From Smallanthus sonchifolius (Eukaryota > Streptophyta > Magnoliopsida > Asterales > Asteraceae), in assembly GCA_023525975.1 (NCBI GenBank), contig CM042035.1, positions 35,245,001 through 35,309,000 on the forward strand: a stretch of 64,000 nucleotides of DNA, in the 5' to 3' direction. The notes under the pieces are model-generated. The model had not been told where the DNA came from. It searched no databases and worked only from the letters and a program-made list of their open reading frames with translations. Within the stretch, counting starts at the first letter, position 1; each line of letters opens with the position of its first letter. Shown here in pieces: positions 10,021 to 21,120 of this stretch. The translations under genes were made by a program, and so were the position numbers.

Positions 10021-11007
10021 GTGACAGTTCAGCAATCCACCTCACATCTTAAACAACAGTCGGCTTCTACCATTCGAACCCCTGTGCATACTACTAAGGA
10101 TGCACAAGCACAAAAATTACTTACACCTGTTTTGGATGTTATCGTTCAACCGGAACACAGGGCCCTGGTTGCAACGACATATACTAGGAAAAGGGGCAAG
10201 AGAACTCCTTCTTCTCTTGCCTCCAAGACCTAAACCCAACCTAACAGCCCTCACTCAGAATCACAACATTCTGGTGAGAATATCATAAGGGACAGCCACA
10301 TTATTAGGGCGACTCCTTTGGATGTCTCTCTATTAGGATCAGGATCACTTCCCGGATCTATAGAACAGCTCCCTGAGCCTTTCCTTTCTCTTTTGAGCTT
10401 AAGTGTTGAGGAACCTAATCAAGATGATGTACCTTCTCCAACTACCACTATCTCAGAGGTACTGATTGATCTTGCTTCCAACACACCCATCCCAAGTTCT
10501 TCTACCCTGAAGGTCCACTCTAGGAGTTATGACAGAATGGATATGGAAGAGGCTGTCACTACTGCTGGTCCATCAAATAACCAGGAGGACAGTGACAACA
10601 TTGCTAAGACCTCAACCACGGCAACTCACAGTGAGGATGCTTCCTTGGAAACTCCCCTCACTGAGAGGAATCCCAGGTGCCAAGAAACAATGGGTAATGG
10701 GGATGTAGAGGCTAGGCTTAAGGCCTCATCTGGATCCAAGGATTCCATAACTGTGGGTGAGGACAGACTGCAACTTCAATTCTTGGAATTGACGGCCAGG
10801 GTGAATATGATAGAGGCACATCAATGCCCAACTTTTCTTACTCCTCCTTTGTATCAGTGGGCACCAAAACTGATGCACATTTGTCCACTGACGCAACCAA
10901 AAAGGGGGAGATGGTCCCAATGGAGGAAGACTCAGACAGTCTTGACGACTGCAGGCTGTATTTCAAAGTACAAGATGGTTGTTATTGAAGCTTTTTCTTT
11001 TGGTTGA
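10021..11007 (+). pseudogene. ORF E1, C-terminal part (Ser/Thr-rich and acidic, with short coiled coil)
   Basis: Two frame pieces: 10021-10233 (TRKRGKRTPSSLASK, basic) and 10318-11007, rich in Ser, Thr, Asp and Glu, with LQLQFLELTARVNMIEAHQ. That piece corresponds to ITFLESQVLALQTQVNTL in E3 and the coiled coil of E2. After about 10842 a missing base changes the frame; the alternative frame in the B' tail gives the acidic end. Stops between the pieces make it non-functional. The stretch 9918-10020 has no readable similarity. Confidence 0.6.
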
Positions 11008-11074
11008 AAGGATAGTCAGAAATATGCAAAAGCTTCAGCAACAAAGGCAGTAAGAGAATTTCGGTAGCATCAGT

Positions 11075-11086
11075 CTAGGGGGAGTT
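11075..11086 (+). other. Polypurine tract of copia B
   Basis: ctagggggagtt directly before the right LTR. It is identical to the tract before the left LTR at 1697-1708. Confidence 0.75.
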
Positions 11087-11808
11087 TAAGACTGATGACT
11101 ACAAAATTCTCTAAGTACAAATGCTGCAGATCTCAGAAGTTTGCTGCTGACCAACAAACTGTTGCGGATAGCCTTATCTGCTGAAGACCAAAGTTGTTGC
11201 GGATAGGCTTCTCAGCAGCATCAACACTTGATGCTGCTGACAGGCAAATCATCAACAGCTTTGGATGGTTACATCTTGCTGCTGATCAACATCTTTGTTG
11301 CTGACAGCCTTGTGCCTTGAAGACAAATCGTTGCAGCTGACTATCCATACCAAGCGTCACTGACAACTTTCTGCAAAACCAACTGACACACTCAAAGCAG
11401 AAGGAACCGCAATGGCACAACCAATGATGGACAACAATGCTCTTCTCCAAGCATGCAAGTAATGATGCATAAAGAAGACGCTTGAATAAAGTTAACTAGT
11501 TTTAGACAAAATGTGTAATAGTTAACTACATACAACAGATCAACGGTCTGTGTTAGATCTGATCCTTAGAATCAAGGGGATGTCTTGATTCTAAGTGAGT
11601 ATAAATAATCTGTAAACAGTTCATTGTAAGTGTGCTTTTTTGTGCTTTTTGATTGCGTTTCAATTGTAATCGTTTATCTACAAAAGCTTAATACAACAGT
11701 GTTCTTAAAAGTATTCTTTCTACTTGCTCGATTACATTTGTGTAGTTGTTATTGTTTCCGCCAATTTCAACTAAGAACATAACCATCTTGTAATTTCACG
11801 ATCCTACA
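11087..11808 (+). repeat. Copia B right LTR
   Basis: 722 bp. It lacks the first bases of the left LTR (starts taagactgatg) and about 55 bp internally. It ends CGATCCTACA, with a TATA box at 11600-11608. It is followed at once by minus-strand copia A2 integrase sequence (ccattcttctga), so B was inserted in an A-type element. Confidence 0.88.
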
Positions 11809-12745
11809 CCATTCTTCTGAGGTGTGTACGGGGCACTAATTCATGACGGATACCCTTATTGAGACAAAAAAGTTCTATTAAATTATTCTTGAACTCAGTT
11901 CCGTTGTCACTCCTTATTCTTCTAACCTTCAATTTGCACAGAGATTCCAAGCTCAGGATCAGGTATTGAAGAATGTCAGCAGTTTCGTCCTTCGTACCTA
12001 AAAAATGCACCCAAGAAAAACGTGAGAAATCATTAGTTATAACTAGACAGAATGACTTACCTCCAATACTCCTGATACTTATGGGGCCAAACAGATCCAT
12101 ATGTAATAGCTCCAAAGGGGTATCGATGGAGTTTTAGAGCTTGGGCTTGTGAGACTTCCGTTGCTGTTTGCCCTTTATATAAGGCATACAGTTATCTGCA
12201 ACGGTAAATCTCAGCTTAGGAACACCTGTTACCAAACCGTTTCGGACCAGATGATTCATTTTACGATAAGAAATATGTCCGAGTTTCCTATGCCACAAGA
12301 TAGAGTCAAGTTCTGTCTCTTTGGTAAGCAAACAGGTAGCAACTGATGAGGTGGTTGTTGCCACGCTCATATCAATCTGATATGTGTCGTTTGTCCTTGG
12401 CACTCTCATCAGAATCCAGTCTTCAAGAACTTCAAAACTAGGTTTGAGAATCAAGCATTCATTCTTGTCAAACATCACCGAGTACTCCTTGTCGCACATT
12501 TGGGAGACACTCAACAGGTTATGCTTCAGCTGCTCGCAAAAGTTGACATTGTCAAAGCTGCACAACCATTTGACACCACGCCTTGACACGTGATACTGCC
12601 GCCCTTCTCTCCAGCAAAGGCCACATAGCCGCCTCTGAATAGTTTCACGTCTTGAAGCAAGGCCATGTTTCCTGTCATGTGCCGGGAGCATCCCACTATC
12701 TACATACCAACGGTTAGAGATAGAACCCTTCGTATGTCCATGCAC
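11809..12745 (-). pseudogene. Copia A2 pol N-terminal half: protease, pre-integrase, integrase
   Basis: Minus strand. 12745-12134 starts with the gag/pol border and a degraded protease (NRWYVDSG, next residues shifted), then GAG-pre-integrase (HRKLGHISYRKMNHL) up to a stop at 12134 shared with A. 12115-11809 is the integrase core (MELLHMDLFGPISIRSIGGKSFCLVITNDFSRFSW, RSDNGTEFKNN), broken off by the B LTR just before the catalytic glutamate. The acceptor-like site at the gag/pol border has lost its AG (gcatgg instead of gcaggg), and one extra T puts gag and pol in the same frame. Same family as D. Confidence 0.87.
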
Positions 12746-12760
12746 GAGTCACAAAAAGAA

Positions 12761-14422
12761 TTAGTTAGATTTGGAGACCCAATCCATAATGGTCTTGGGT
12801 CGTCCGACTTTTTCAAAATAAACAACCTCTTTTAACTCACAGTCGTGACTGTTCAAAATGGATGAATCTTTAGAAGAATTAGGACTAGGTGATTGAGAAC
12901 TTTTAGATTTGGCAATCCAGGACCTCTTCTGTTTCTTAACTGGAACAATAGACTTAGGTTCAACAACAGCTGGTGAACTAATGAAAGATTCACCTGATTG
13001 AACTCCAGTCAGCTGTTCTAGCTTTCTCAACCTCTTATTCCTTCTCCTCATCTGTGGCTTAGAGAGTTTCACCATAGATTTCTCACCAGTAGGTGTACTA
13101 CCAGAGGTAGATACACAAGGTATAGCAGGTTCCTTTCCCTTTCTTGAAACAGATGGTTTAGCCTCAGAGGTTATCTTTGGCTTTACAATCGGTTTTACTG
13201 GTGGTTTCACCACATTTGTCTTTGGACTTTTGGGATGCTTCACTTGTGGTGACTTAGGGATGACAGCCGGTTGTGAAACAATTGGCCGTTTCCCATGGTT
13301 CTTAGAAGGGCAGTTCACAATAATGTGACCAACCATACCACAGTGAAAGCAAGTCCTCTTGTCTGTGTAAGTCCTCCTATAAGGCTCATTAGATCTGGCA
13401 TTAGATGACTCAGCATGATGAGCATGAGGAGTTGGTTTGTGAACAGAAGTTTGACCCGATATAGATTGGTTTTTAGGAGTATAGTGTTTTTGCAAATTTT
13501 CTTTATAACCAAGCCCATAGTGTGCTGAAAAAGCTTCTTTCTTAACTTTATTAAGATTTTTATACCCCCCATAAAGCATTACCTTTAATTTATCATTTGA
13601 TTCAATGATATCGGGTTCAGTTAAAATACAATTGTCACTATTAGTGATAATGTTTTTCTTGACTTTCTGTTTAGATAACAACTCCTCAGATACTACTCCT
13701 TTAGGGCGGGTGTTAACCGACCCATCATCAGAATCAGTAAAGAACTCCTCATTAGATGCGGAGTTGGCCTTACTTGAGGAATCATCCTTACCTGAGGACT
13801 CATCAAGGCAAGTTAGATCAATGTCTACTAAGCCGTTGACAAATTTCCCGCTAACTGGTGGAGGAATGGCATTAGTACCCAACCTTAAGCCATTCATTTG
13901 TCTCACTACAGATTCGTAGTGTTCCACCACAAAACGAGAATTTTTTAACATCTCATTAGTACATTTCAACTGCAAGATCTCATTTTGCAGCTTGTTGATC
14001 TCATTGTTCCTTTTCTCTAACCCGTTGTATGTAATATCCAAGTGAAGCTGTTGATCGCTCATTTTAAGTGAATAATCATGTTTTTCTTTCTTCAACGTTT
14101 CAATTGAATCTTTAAATCGTTTTTCATTCTCTTTGTAGCTTAAAGCTGCAATACGAAGGGGTTCGACTTTGTCTTGAAGCTTAGTGTTTTCAATTTTTAA
14201 GCCTAGACATTTGGAACAAGAAATGACAGTAAAAGGATTAGAATCTACCTCATTCGATGAATGTGATGCCTCTCCGATAGCCATGAGGGCAACAACAGTT
14301 GTAGACTCTTCTCGGTCAGCCACAGAAGCTTCCCGTTCCTCAGCTTCCATCATCTCCATAATCTCAGCCATGAGACCAACCTGAGTTTGTGCAATAATGG
14401 CATCCTCCAGATGAACACCCTA
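12761..14422 (-). pseudogene. Copia A2 gag, C-terminal half, open but truncated
   Basis: Open minus-strand frame from the junction at 14422 to the stop at 12761. It gives VHLEDAIIAQ, MAEIMEMMEAEEREAS, a coiled coil (about 14220-13930: KENEKRFKDSIETLKKEKHD, GLEKRNNEINKLQNEIL), ESVVRQMNGLRLGTNAIPPP, the second zinc knuckle CFHCGMVGHIIVNC (about 13350-13309), a basic Pro/Lys-rich tail and the end DWVSKSN. About 470 N-terminal residues, including the first knuckle, are missing because gypsy G4 begins at 14423. Unlike D, this copy has no internal stop in the remaining part. Confidence 0.85.
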
Positions 14423-15678
14423 TGTCACACCCCGACCGATGGCGGAATCATCGGGGCGGGACATGTAAGACTATTCATAGCACATGGTTGACTAAATTGA
14501 AATATATTAAAGTCAAATTTGCATTACAATAAATCCAAGTACAAGATCAAATTCAAACAAGAAACATAAACAATTCATAAAATTCTTGATTTATTTTGCT
14601 AAGTCCAAATCCTATGTTGAACACGTCTTGAATCAATCTCACATATTGGGGCCTAAAACATGAATAAAATAAAGTCAACTAAAAAGTTGGTGAGTATAAC
14701 ACAGTTGTATATAGATAGCATATAGTTGAAAACAAATCCTTTACATGACATGATAAATAAGGCGTTCATGGGGAGTAACTATTGTGTAACCAAATGTACA
14801 ATCAAACCTTGTAACTAGCATGCAAAACAAAGTGTATTGTCGGTTTCAATCACCGCGTACCATGGGTGGGTTTGTCAGACTCAATAGATCCATCATTGAA
14901 AACCGTCGGCTTGTATAGTTAATGATTGCACATAAGAGCATACAAAGGTTAAACACACCTAGCCCTCGGGCACAAAGCTCAAATTTTTGCACACATGTAT
15001 GTAAATAGGATTTTTTTTGCACTTGTGTAGTTTGCGTAAATGTAAATGTGTAATGTGTAATGAGTATAGAGTTCATGTTCCACCCCAAAAGTGTAAAAGA
15101 GTAAAAGGGGTTGTGAATACTCACTTAGTATGGAAGTGAAGCTAACAAGGAATATAGATAGCAAAAAGATCCTTGAAAAGCACACTTTAACCTAAATAGT
15201 AATATGTATTGAATCACATAGATGTATAAAGTTTAAAAATGATAGTTGGATTTGTATATAAAACCATTGGTTTGTATTTAAAAAGGATTGAATAAAATAT
15301 ATAAAGTTTGAGGTAAAATATGTTTGAAACAATTTAATTAGGTTTGAATTAAATAAATAAGTGTATAACTATAGTTTATGAAATAATGTCAATAATAATT
15401 GTAATTAAGTATAAATAAATAAAATGATTTTGATTTAAAATGTAAAGTAAATAAGTCATCATTATTTATAAATTTTGTAACTTAATTATTTAAAATATCA
15501 TTTAAGTTTAAGATGATAAATATAAATTTAATTTTTATAAACCTTTAAATAAATTACATTTATGCCAAGATTAAACTTTTAATCTATTTTTAAATACAGA
15601 AAACATATTTTTTATAAAATCTGAAATATTTACTGATTAAAATATAAAAATTATAATTCTGTTAAGAATTTTGAGTCT

Positions 15679-15960
15679 AGCACGACCGTGCCTCGGAAGG
15701 GCACGATCGTGCTCAAGCCACGGGCGCGACCGCGCTAGTCGGGGCGCGACCGGGTTGATCAATCAGGAGCACAATCTAGACAATTCATCAGGCACTACCG
15801 TGCCTTAGCCCGGCACGGTCGCGTCTATGATTTTTAGACACAACAGAGACTAGCCCAAAGGGCATGACAAGGTCTGGACGGATGACACGACCGCGCTGCT
15901 AGTCGACACGACCGTGCTAAACGAGGCACGGCCGCGCTAGATGATTAGCGCGACCGTGTC
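15679..15960 (-). repeat. Palindrome array GCACGACCGTGC-type, cluster 2 of G4 LTR
   Basis: About ten degenerate copies of a roughly 14-base motif of the form gcacgaNcgtgc (for example agcacgaccgtgcc, ggcacgatcgtgct, ggcacggtcgcgtc). The best copies, such as gcacgatcgtgc, are perfect palindromes. Spacers vary between copies. The cluster lies just upstream of the TATA-like stretch. Confidence 0.75.
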
Positions 15961-16565
15961 TATTTCAAATCAGACACGAATCGAGAGTTTCTTGTACTTT
16001 GAACACAGGAATTGTTAGGGCTTTTGATTAATGGGTTATTAAGAGTCTTTTCATATAACTTAATTGTATGAAAATCGAGTTTAAGCATGGGTTCGATTAA
16101 ATCATTTTTATTAAAATAGGATTTCTGATTCTGATCGAATTCTATAATGGAAGCCCAAATTGAATGAGGGCTTTTGATAATGTTACTGAAATGAGTGAGA
16201 TGGAGAGTATACTTACCATGAAACGTAACGAATCGATGAAGAACGGCAGAGATGAGTTCCGGCGACGGGGGTAAAGGTTTCCGGTGACTTCGACTGCGAT
16301 TCCGGCTAGGCCAGAGAGTCCAGAGTCTTGGAGAGAGCCGGGAGATGATAAATCCTTTCTTGATCAGGAGAATTTGGGTTCCAGGAGGAAGACTCGAGTT
16401 TTGTTTGAATTGCTTGAGAGAGAATTCGAGATTGATGGAGAAAAACTGAGGCGTTGAGTAATTGAAAATGGTATAACTCGCGTTAAAGGAAAAGAAACGT
16501 AATCGGATTTGAAATTCGAACGATTGAGCGTTTTGAAATCACATTTACGTTTCGACTGTTTCACA

Positions 16566-16690
16566 GGCGTGACCGTGCCAAGATTGGCGCGACCGTGCTT
16601 AGGAACCGGGCGCGATCGTTCCAGGACCAGCCGCGCGATCGTGCCGAGGCACTTGGCGTGACCGTGCTAGAACGAAGCACGACCGTGCTA
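16566..16690 (-). repeat. Palindrome array, cluster 1 of G4 LTR
   Basis: About six copies of the same motif (ggcgtgaccgtgcc, ggcgcgaccgtgct, gcgcgatcgtgccg, agcacgaccgtgct), far more GC-rich than the surrounding LTR. Confidence 0.72.
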
Positions 16691-16931
16691 ACTAGGGTTT
16701 CTTGATAAATTTTCAACTTTAGTCCTTGACTTTTCAGGTTTTATAAATTTGAAATATATAGTTACTTGTATAGCGTTTATGTTCATATAATCGAGTAAAA
16801 CTTGCGAACTTGTATAGAATCATTGCATTTTATTTACCGCGGGAAAAATATTGAGACATTGCACGAGTATAGAACTTGAAATTTCATTACATTGAATTGA
16901 AATATGAATACTAAAAATCAGAAATGTTACA

Positions 16932-16945
16932 GTCTCCCCATGTTG
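16932..16945 (-). other. Polypurine tract of gypsy G4
   Basis: Plus-strand gtctccccatgttg, i.e. aacatggggagac in element sense, directly next to the LTR. The same tract occurs in G2 (51777-51789) and G1 (36791-36804). Confidence 0.8.
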
Positions 16946-16965
16946 AGAGAATTTCGTCCCGAAAT

Positions 16966-18065
16966 TTAGCTAGAGGAAACAACATTAGTAGTAAAAAGAT
17001 GAGGGTACTTGAGCTTCATTTGGTCTTCTCGTTCCCAAGTGTACTCAGGACCACGCTTAGACTCCCAACGAACTTTGACGATAGGAATACGACTTCGCTT
17101 GAGTTGCTTGACTTCACGATCCATAATTTCCACCGGCTTCTCAACGAAGTGCATCGTTTCATCAATGCGCACGTCGTCAAGCGGTATATGGAGATTTTCA
17201 CCAGCGAGACACTTCTTTAGATTAGATATATGAAATGTAGGATGCACATTGCCAAGAGATGGAGGTAACTCGAGCTTGTAAGCCACTTTCCCAATCCTTT
17301 CAAGGATTTTGAATGGACCAACATAACGAGGTGATAACTTGCCTTTCTTTCCAAAACGGATCACACCCTTCCATGGAGATACCTTAAGAAGAACGAGATC
17401 ACCGACTTGGAATTCCAAGGGTTTTCGACGCTTGTCGGCATAACTCTTTTGTCGACTCCTTGCTACTCGGATATTGTCACGGATTTGAATAATCTTGTCG
17501 GAAGTTTCTTGAATTAACTCGGGACCGGTGATTTGTGCTTCACCAATCTTGTTCCAACAGACCGGAGAACGACACTTGCGACCATAGAGAGCTTCGAATG
17601 GAGCCATGTTGATACTTGTGTGGTAGCTATTGTTGTAAGAAAACTCAATAAGGGATAAATGTGAATCCCAATTGCCACCAAAATCGATTACACAAGCTCT
17701 AAGCATGTCTTCAAGAGTTTGGATTGTTCGCTCGGTTTGGCCCTCAGTTTGGGGATGGTAAGCCGTGCTCAAATCCAAACGAGTACCAAGAGCAGATTGG
17801 AGAGATTGCCAAAATCGAGAAGTGAACCGAGCGTCTCTATCAGATATTATGTTCAAGGGAACACCATGACGGCTCACAATTTCATCAATGTAAATTCGGG
17901 CAAGTTTCTCCACTTTGAAGTCTTCACGAATAGGCAAAAAGTGGGCAGATTTGGTGAGTCGATCAATGATCACCCAAATACTATCATAACCACTCGAGGT
18001 GCGAGGGAGCTTGGTAATGAAATCCATAGCTAAATTCTCCCATTTCCACTTTGAAGACTTCATCA
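16966..18065 (-). pseudogene. Gypsy G4 integrase with C-terminal chromodomain
   Basis: One open minus-strand frame of about 365 residues. It starts within the integrase (KWKWENLAMDFITKLPR), then WVIIDRLTKSAHFLPI, HGVPLNIISDRDARFTSRFW, STAYHPQTEGQTERTIQTLEDMLRA, the tail GDLVLLKVSPWKGVIRFGKKGKLSPRYVGPF, HPTFHISNLKKC, and a chromodomain-like end (PVEIMDREVKQLKRSRIPIVKVRW, PEYTWERED). The three acidic residues (D in MDF, D in SDRD, E in GQTERTIQ) are present. It is a truncated C-terminal piece of pol; the zinc-binding N-terminus is missing. Best fit is a Tekay/Del-type chromovirus. Chromodomain tails can direct insertion into heterochromatin, which fits the nested setting. Confidence 0.9.
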
Positions 18066-20535
18066 AATATTCTGATCTGTTCCTTTGGCACTATGTTCCC
18101 ACTCTCTGAACGTACCTTACCCATGATCACAGCCTCGCCCGTCTTTGGGTCTACGTACCAGTACCACATGTCACCAAGAATATCCTGAGATAACTTGCTC
18201 AGGGGAATCTTAGTTTCACATAGCACTGGCTTTTATACCAATTTCTTTAAGTGCTTCTTAGTCACAGGATGTCTAGCGTGCTTATCCTTGACTCTCTTGG
18301 GCACTTGAGGCTTGAACATCTCAAATTTCCCAGATCTTTCTTCCCGCTGCAGAACCACCCACACACCCATCGCCACTGCGTGATTAGAATGACCCAGCAG
18401 CTCTCGGTTTGCTAGGTTCACAAGGTCGTATTTGGGTAAAGAGCTGAACGCTTCACTGGTGGGTTTCAAGTAATGAACCCCGCCAGATCTTTTGATTGTG
18501 AATAGCTGCTTATCCTCCTCGAACCTTACAGCCAAGATCATCCCTGTTGCTCCTTGTTTGTCTATTATGGACATCTGTTGCCACACAGGAGCTGGACCCT
18601 TTGATGAAGTAGAAGGCATATCTTTTTCTTCGGTGCCTCTGGGTCCACAGGTGTAGGGTCAACTTGGGAGGCTTCATTCGAGGCTTCCACATTACTAGCA
18701 TGCTCGACTGAACTAGGGTCGAGCTGAGCTTCAAAGGATGGAAATTCAAAGATCTCTCCATCCTCTAACTCTTAATCTCCTTCCCCGTCACCCTTGGGAA
18801 TTTCAATTACAACATCTTCATCATCATCCCAATCGTCACCAGAGTCGATCTCTCCTTCTTGTAGATTAAAGAGAGCATCGATCTGTGCTTCCTTGGAATA
18901 GTCAGGCTCTAGGTATACGATCTCATCATTAGATAAGTCCTTAAGCACTTCAGCCACTGACTTTCCTTCGTCGCCACCACCACCATAGGTATCACCACCC
19001 TCTTGATGAGTAGACTCCCCCTGAGCCATTGGAATAGCAGAGATGGGCACAATTGCTAAAGCTTCAGGATCCTTGTCTTTGTCGTCATCCTTAGTCAAGT
19101 CGACAGGATGACAAGCCTCATCACCAGTGGTTTTATTTTCTTTCTCTTTCTACTTCTCTGTCTCTTTCTTCCCTGAGAATCAAGCTTCTTGGTCAGTTCG
19201 GCAATTAGTTTGACCATCACTTCATGCTCTTTCCTCTGTACATCAAACCTCAGCTCCAAGGACGACCTGTGACCCAGAATCATTTCATTTTTCTTGATTA
19301 GGAGCTCGTTCTGGGCCATGACGTTCTTCAGTCTTTCATCAGTCCCCGTCCTCTGGCTACGTAGGATTCTAACTTCGTCTACCAAAGAATTAATCTGTGA
19401 TTGTTAAGCGTCGGACTCCTCCTTTGATTTTCGAATAGTCTCCAGTAATCCAGCAACTTAAGTTTCCAGAACATCTATCCTTGCATCATTCGGATCAGGA
19501 TGTCTGGATGATGACGCCTCGACATTGTGAATAGGGGAGGAGAAGATGGTATTGAAGTCAAACCCTTGTGTTAAATCTCCATAATTAAAGGGTTGACTTA
19601 AAGGCTCAATTGTGTTAAATTTCCCCCTTCTTCGTTTCCTTCATCAGACGATCCATCATCACTTTCCACTTCCTCCTGTTGTTGTTGCTGTTGTTCATCG
19701 GAGTGTTCACTTTATTCAGGCTCCGAATCGTGACTATACCATCTCTAGTCACCGGGTGCCACATATGCTTCATTTATGAGGTGGCCAAAGAGTTTTGTAT
19801 GCACAGGGGTAGGTTCTACACTGCCTGGCTTTAAGAATTGTGCAAACATTTTTTTTCCACCCTCTTCACTTGCAGTCTCTCCCCTATAGCAGGTAGGTTT
19901 GGCAACGCGTCATTAATCAAAAGTTGCACAAACCTATGGTATAATAAGATCCTAAACCTCTCCGCCGTGTTGATCTGGTCATTGATGGCTTTGAATATGT
20001 AGCGGGAGAAGTTGTAGCCCTTATTAAGAGATAGGCCAACCATGGCTACTGCAAGGTCATGACCCATGGCATCTTTTCCAGCTTTCCTTGATGAGATGCA
20101 CATGATCATGACGTGGGCGAAGTATCTCCATTGGTCTAGTACCCACATCTTCTTATATGAAGCATAATCTCTCGCCCCAACATATCCCATTCTTTGCCTC
20201 CGACAGCCGTCCACAAAGTAGTCTAGATAGGCTGTCGGGTCGGTCGAGAGATCTCTGAATTGAAGGACCCTTCTAATAGTATCTTCATAGAAAGCGATAG
20301 CATGACCAGCAACGGTACCCCTTATAATGTTGGGGGTTACCGTGCAATCATGCTCCGCAGTCTCCCAAAACTGCTCCAGATAGGGTCTTGACACGATCGG
20401 GTCAGCAGAAATAGCGTAGCTGATTTTTGAACGGTTCAAAAAATCCACTATTTCTCTATACTGCAGTGCTGCACCCTTCCATTCTGGTTCTGTGTTAGCC
20501 AACAGGTTGAATTCGTTAGTAAACGCCCGAGCCAT
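18065..20535 (-). pseudogene. ORF E2 (extra ORF at the env position of copia D)
   Basis: Chosen start is ATG 20535 (MARAFTNEFNLL), three bases after an acceptor-like site. The first 235 residues are open to 19831 and form the conserved domain: IVDFLNRSKISYAISADP, QFWETAEHDCTVTPNII, CRRQRMGYVGARDY, QWRYFAHVMIMCISSRKAGKDAM, LNKGYNFSRYIF and YHRFVQLLIND. After that come a Gln/Glu-rich stretch, a coiled coil (19385-19150), a very acidic stretch (about 19000-18800), and a C-terminal block (KRSGGVHYLKPTSEAFSSLPKYDLVNL, MWYWYVDPKTGEAVI) that parallels E3. These pieces are in three frames with stops. The last 50 or so residues are missing. No catalytic motif, signal peptide or membrane segment is visible. 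Role unknown. Confidence 0.75.
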
Positions 20536-20538
20536 GAT

Positions 20539-21120
20539 CTGCCAAAACACACAGAAAACAGAATCAGAACAACAAGTATCATTAGAACTGAATAAAAATG
20601 ACTTAGTATAGCAGTTACTCTTTGAACTGAAATTTCAGACTTAGAATTTTTTCCCAAGTGTTGGTCCTGTGTACTTAGCAAGTACGCAGGAATTTCCTCT
20701 TGCGTACTTAACAAGTACGCATGAAATGCTTCTTTCGTACATGTTAAGTGCGCAGGAAAAGCACATGGTGAAAAATTCCAGAAATTTGGAATTCAACTGA
20801 TGTTCAAAAATCGGTTTGTATTAGGTCACCACATGGTCGGAATCGAAGATTCTAGCCTATGGGACCAACAACAACACCAAAACACTGCTTAACTTGTCCA
20901 AATTTTACCTAACAGTCGATCGACGACGCTGCCGGTTCATATTCAAGGTCAAGGACAAAATCAAAGACTAAAATGCACGATTAAGGGTCTAGCACGGGTT
21001 CTATACAATTTTTAGTTATCAAGATTTATCAAAACAAGCGATTTAAACCCTAATCATTTTTTCAGTCGAAATCGGTCCATACGAAGTGATTATGTGGATT
21101 GATAAATCCTAGTTTCTCAC
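20539..21120 (-). promoter_or_regulatory. Candidate 5'-UTR intron of ORF E2
   Basis: In element sense: donor ATCG|GTGAGA at 21120, CTAATG branch-like string, long T-rich tract and acceptor GTTTTGGCAG|ATC ending at 20539, four bases from ATG 20535. Length would be 582 nt. It contains a second palindrome cluster (20673-20755). E3 shows the same arrangement. RNA evidence is lacking. Confidence 0.5.
20673..20755 (-). repeat. Palindrome cluster TGCGTACTT..AAGTACGCA near E2
   Basis: Three copies of inverted repeats with arms tgcgt/acgca around a core acttNNNaagt, the same motif as in the D LTR. Confidence 0.75.

Larger units (their letters stand above)
1709..11808 (+). mobile_element. Copia B: Ty1/copia retrotransposon with extra 3' ORF (Sirevirus/Maximus-like)
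   Basis: A 10.1 kb LTR-internal-LTR unit: LTR 1709-2494, PBS 2497-2508, gag 2600-5547, pol 5565-8795, spacer with repeats 8796-9400, extra ORF E1 9400-11007, polypurine tract 11075-11086, LTR 11087-11808. The order protease-integrase-RT-RNase H identifies copia. Long gag, tRNA-Met PBS and an ORF after RNase H fit the Sirevirus type. No target-site duplication can be found because the left LTR is preceded by B' tail sequence. Stops and frameshifts in gag, pol and E1 make it non-functional as it stands. Confidence 0.9.
14423..16931 (-). repeat. Gypsy G4 LTR (3' LTR in element orientation)
   Basis: 2509 bp. In plus orientation it begins TGTCACACCCCGACC and ends GAAATGTTACA, i.e. TGTAACA...GTGTGACA in element sense. 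Two clusters of a G/C-rich semi-palindrome lie at 16566-16690 and 15679-15960. AT-rich TATA-like sequence (15640-15660) follows the second cluster in element direction. The stretch 15200-15660 is very AT-rich and non-coding. No gene seen. Confidence 0.88.
14423..18065 (-). mobile_element. Gypsy G4: LTR plus integrase/chromodomain end of a Ty3/gypsy element, 5' part lost
   Basis: Minus-oriented. LTR 14423-16931, polypurine tract 16932-16945, then the 3' end of pol. Homology ends near 18065 inside the integrase, where copia E2 sequence takes over, so gag, protease, RT, PBS and the other LTR are gone. LTR ends, polypurine tract and palindrome arrays match those of G2, which has no integrase of its own. 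Confidence 0.88.

Noticed and set aside
14846..15185. Small membrane-protein-like frames in the G4 LTR
   Set aside because: They lie in LTR sequence shared with G2 and G3, where they are interrupted or shifted.
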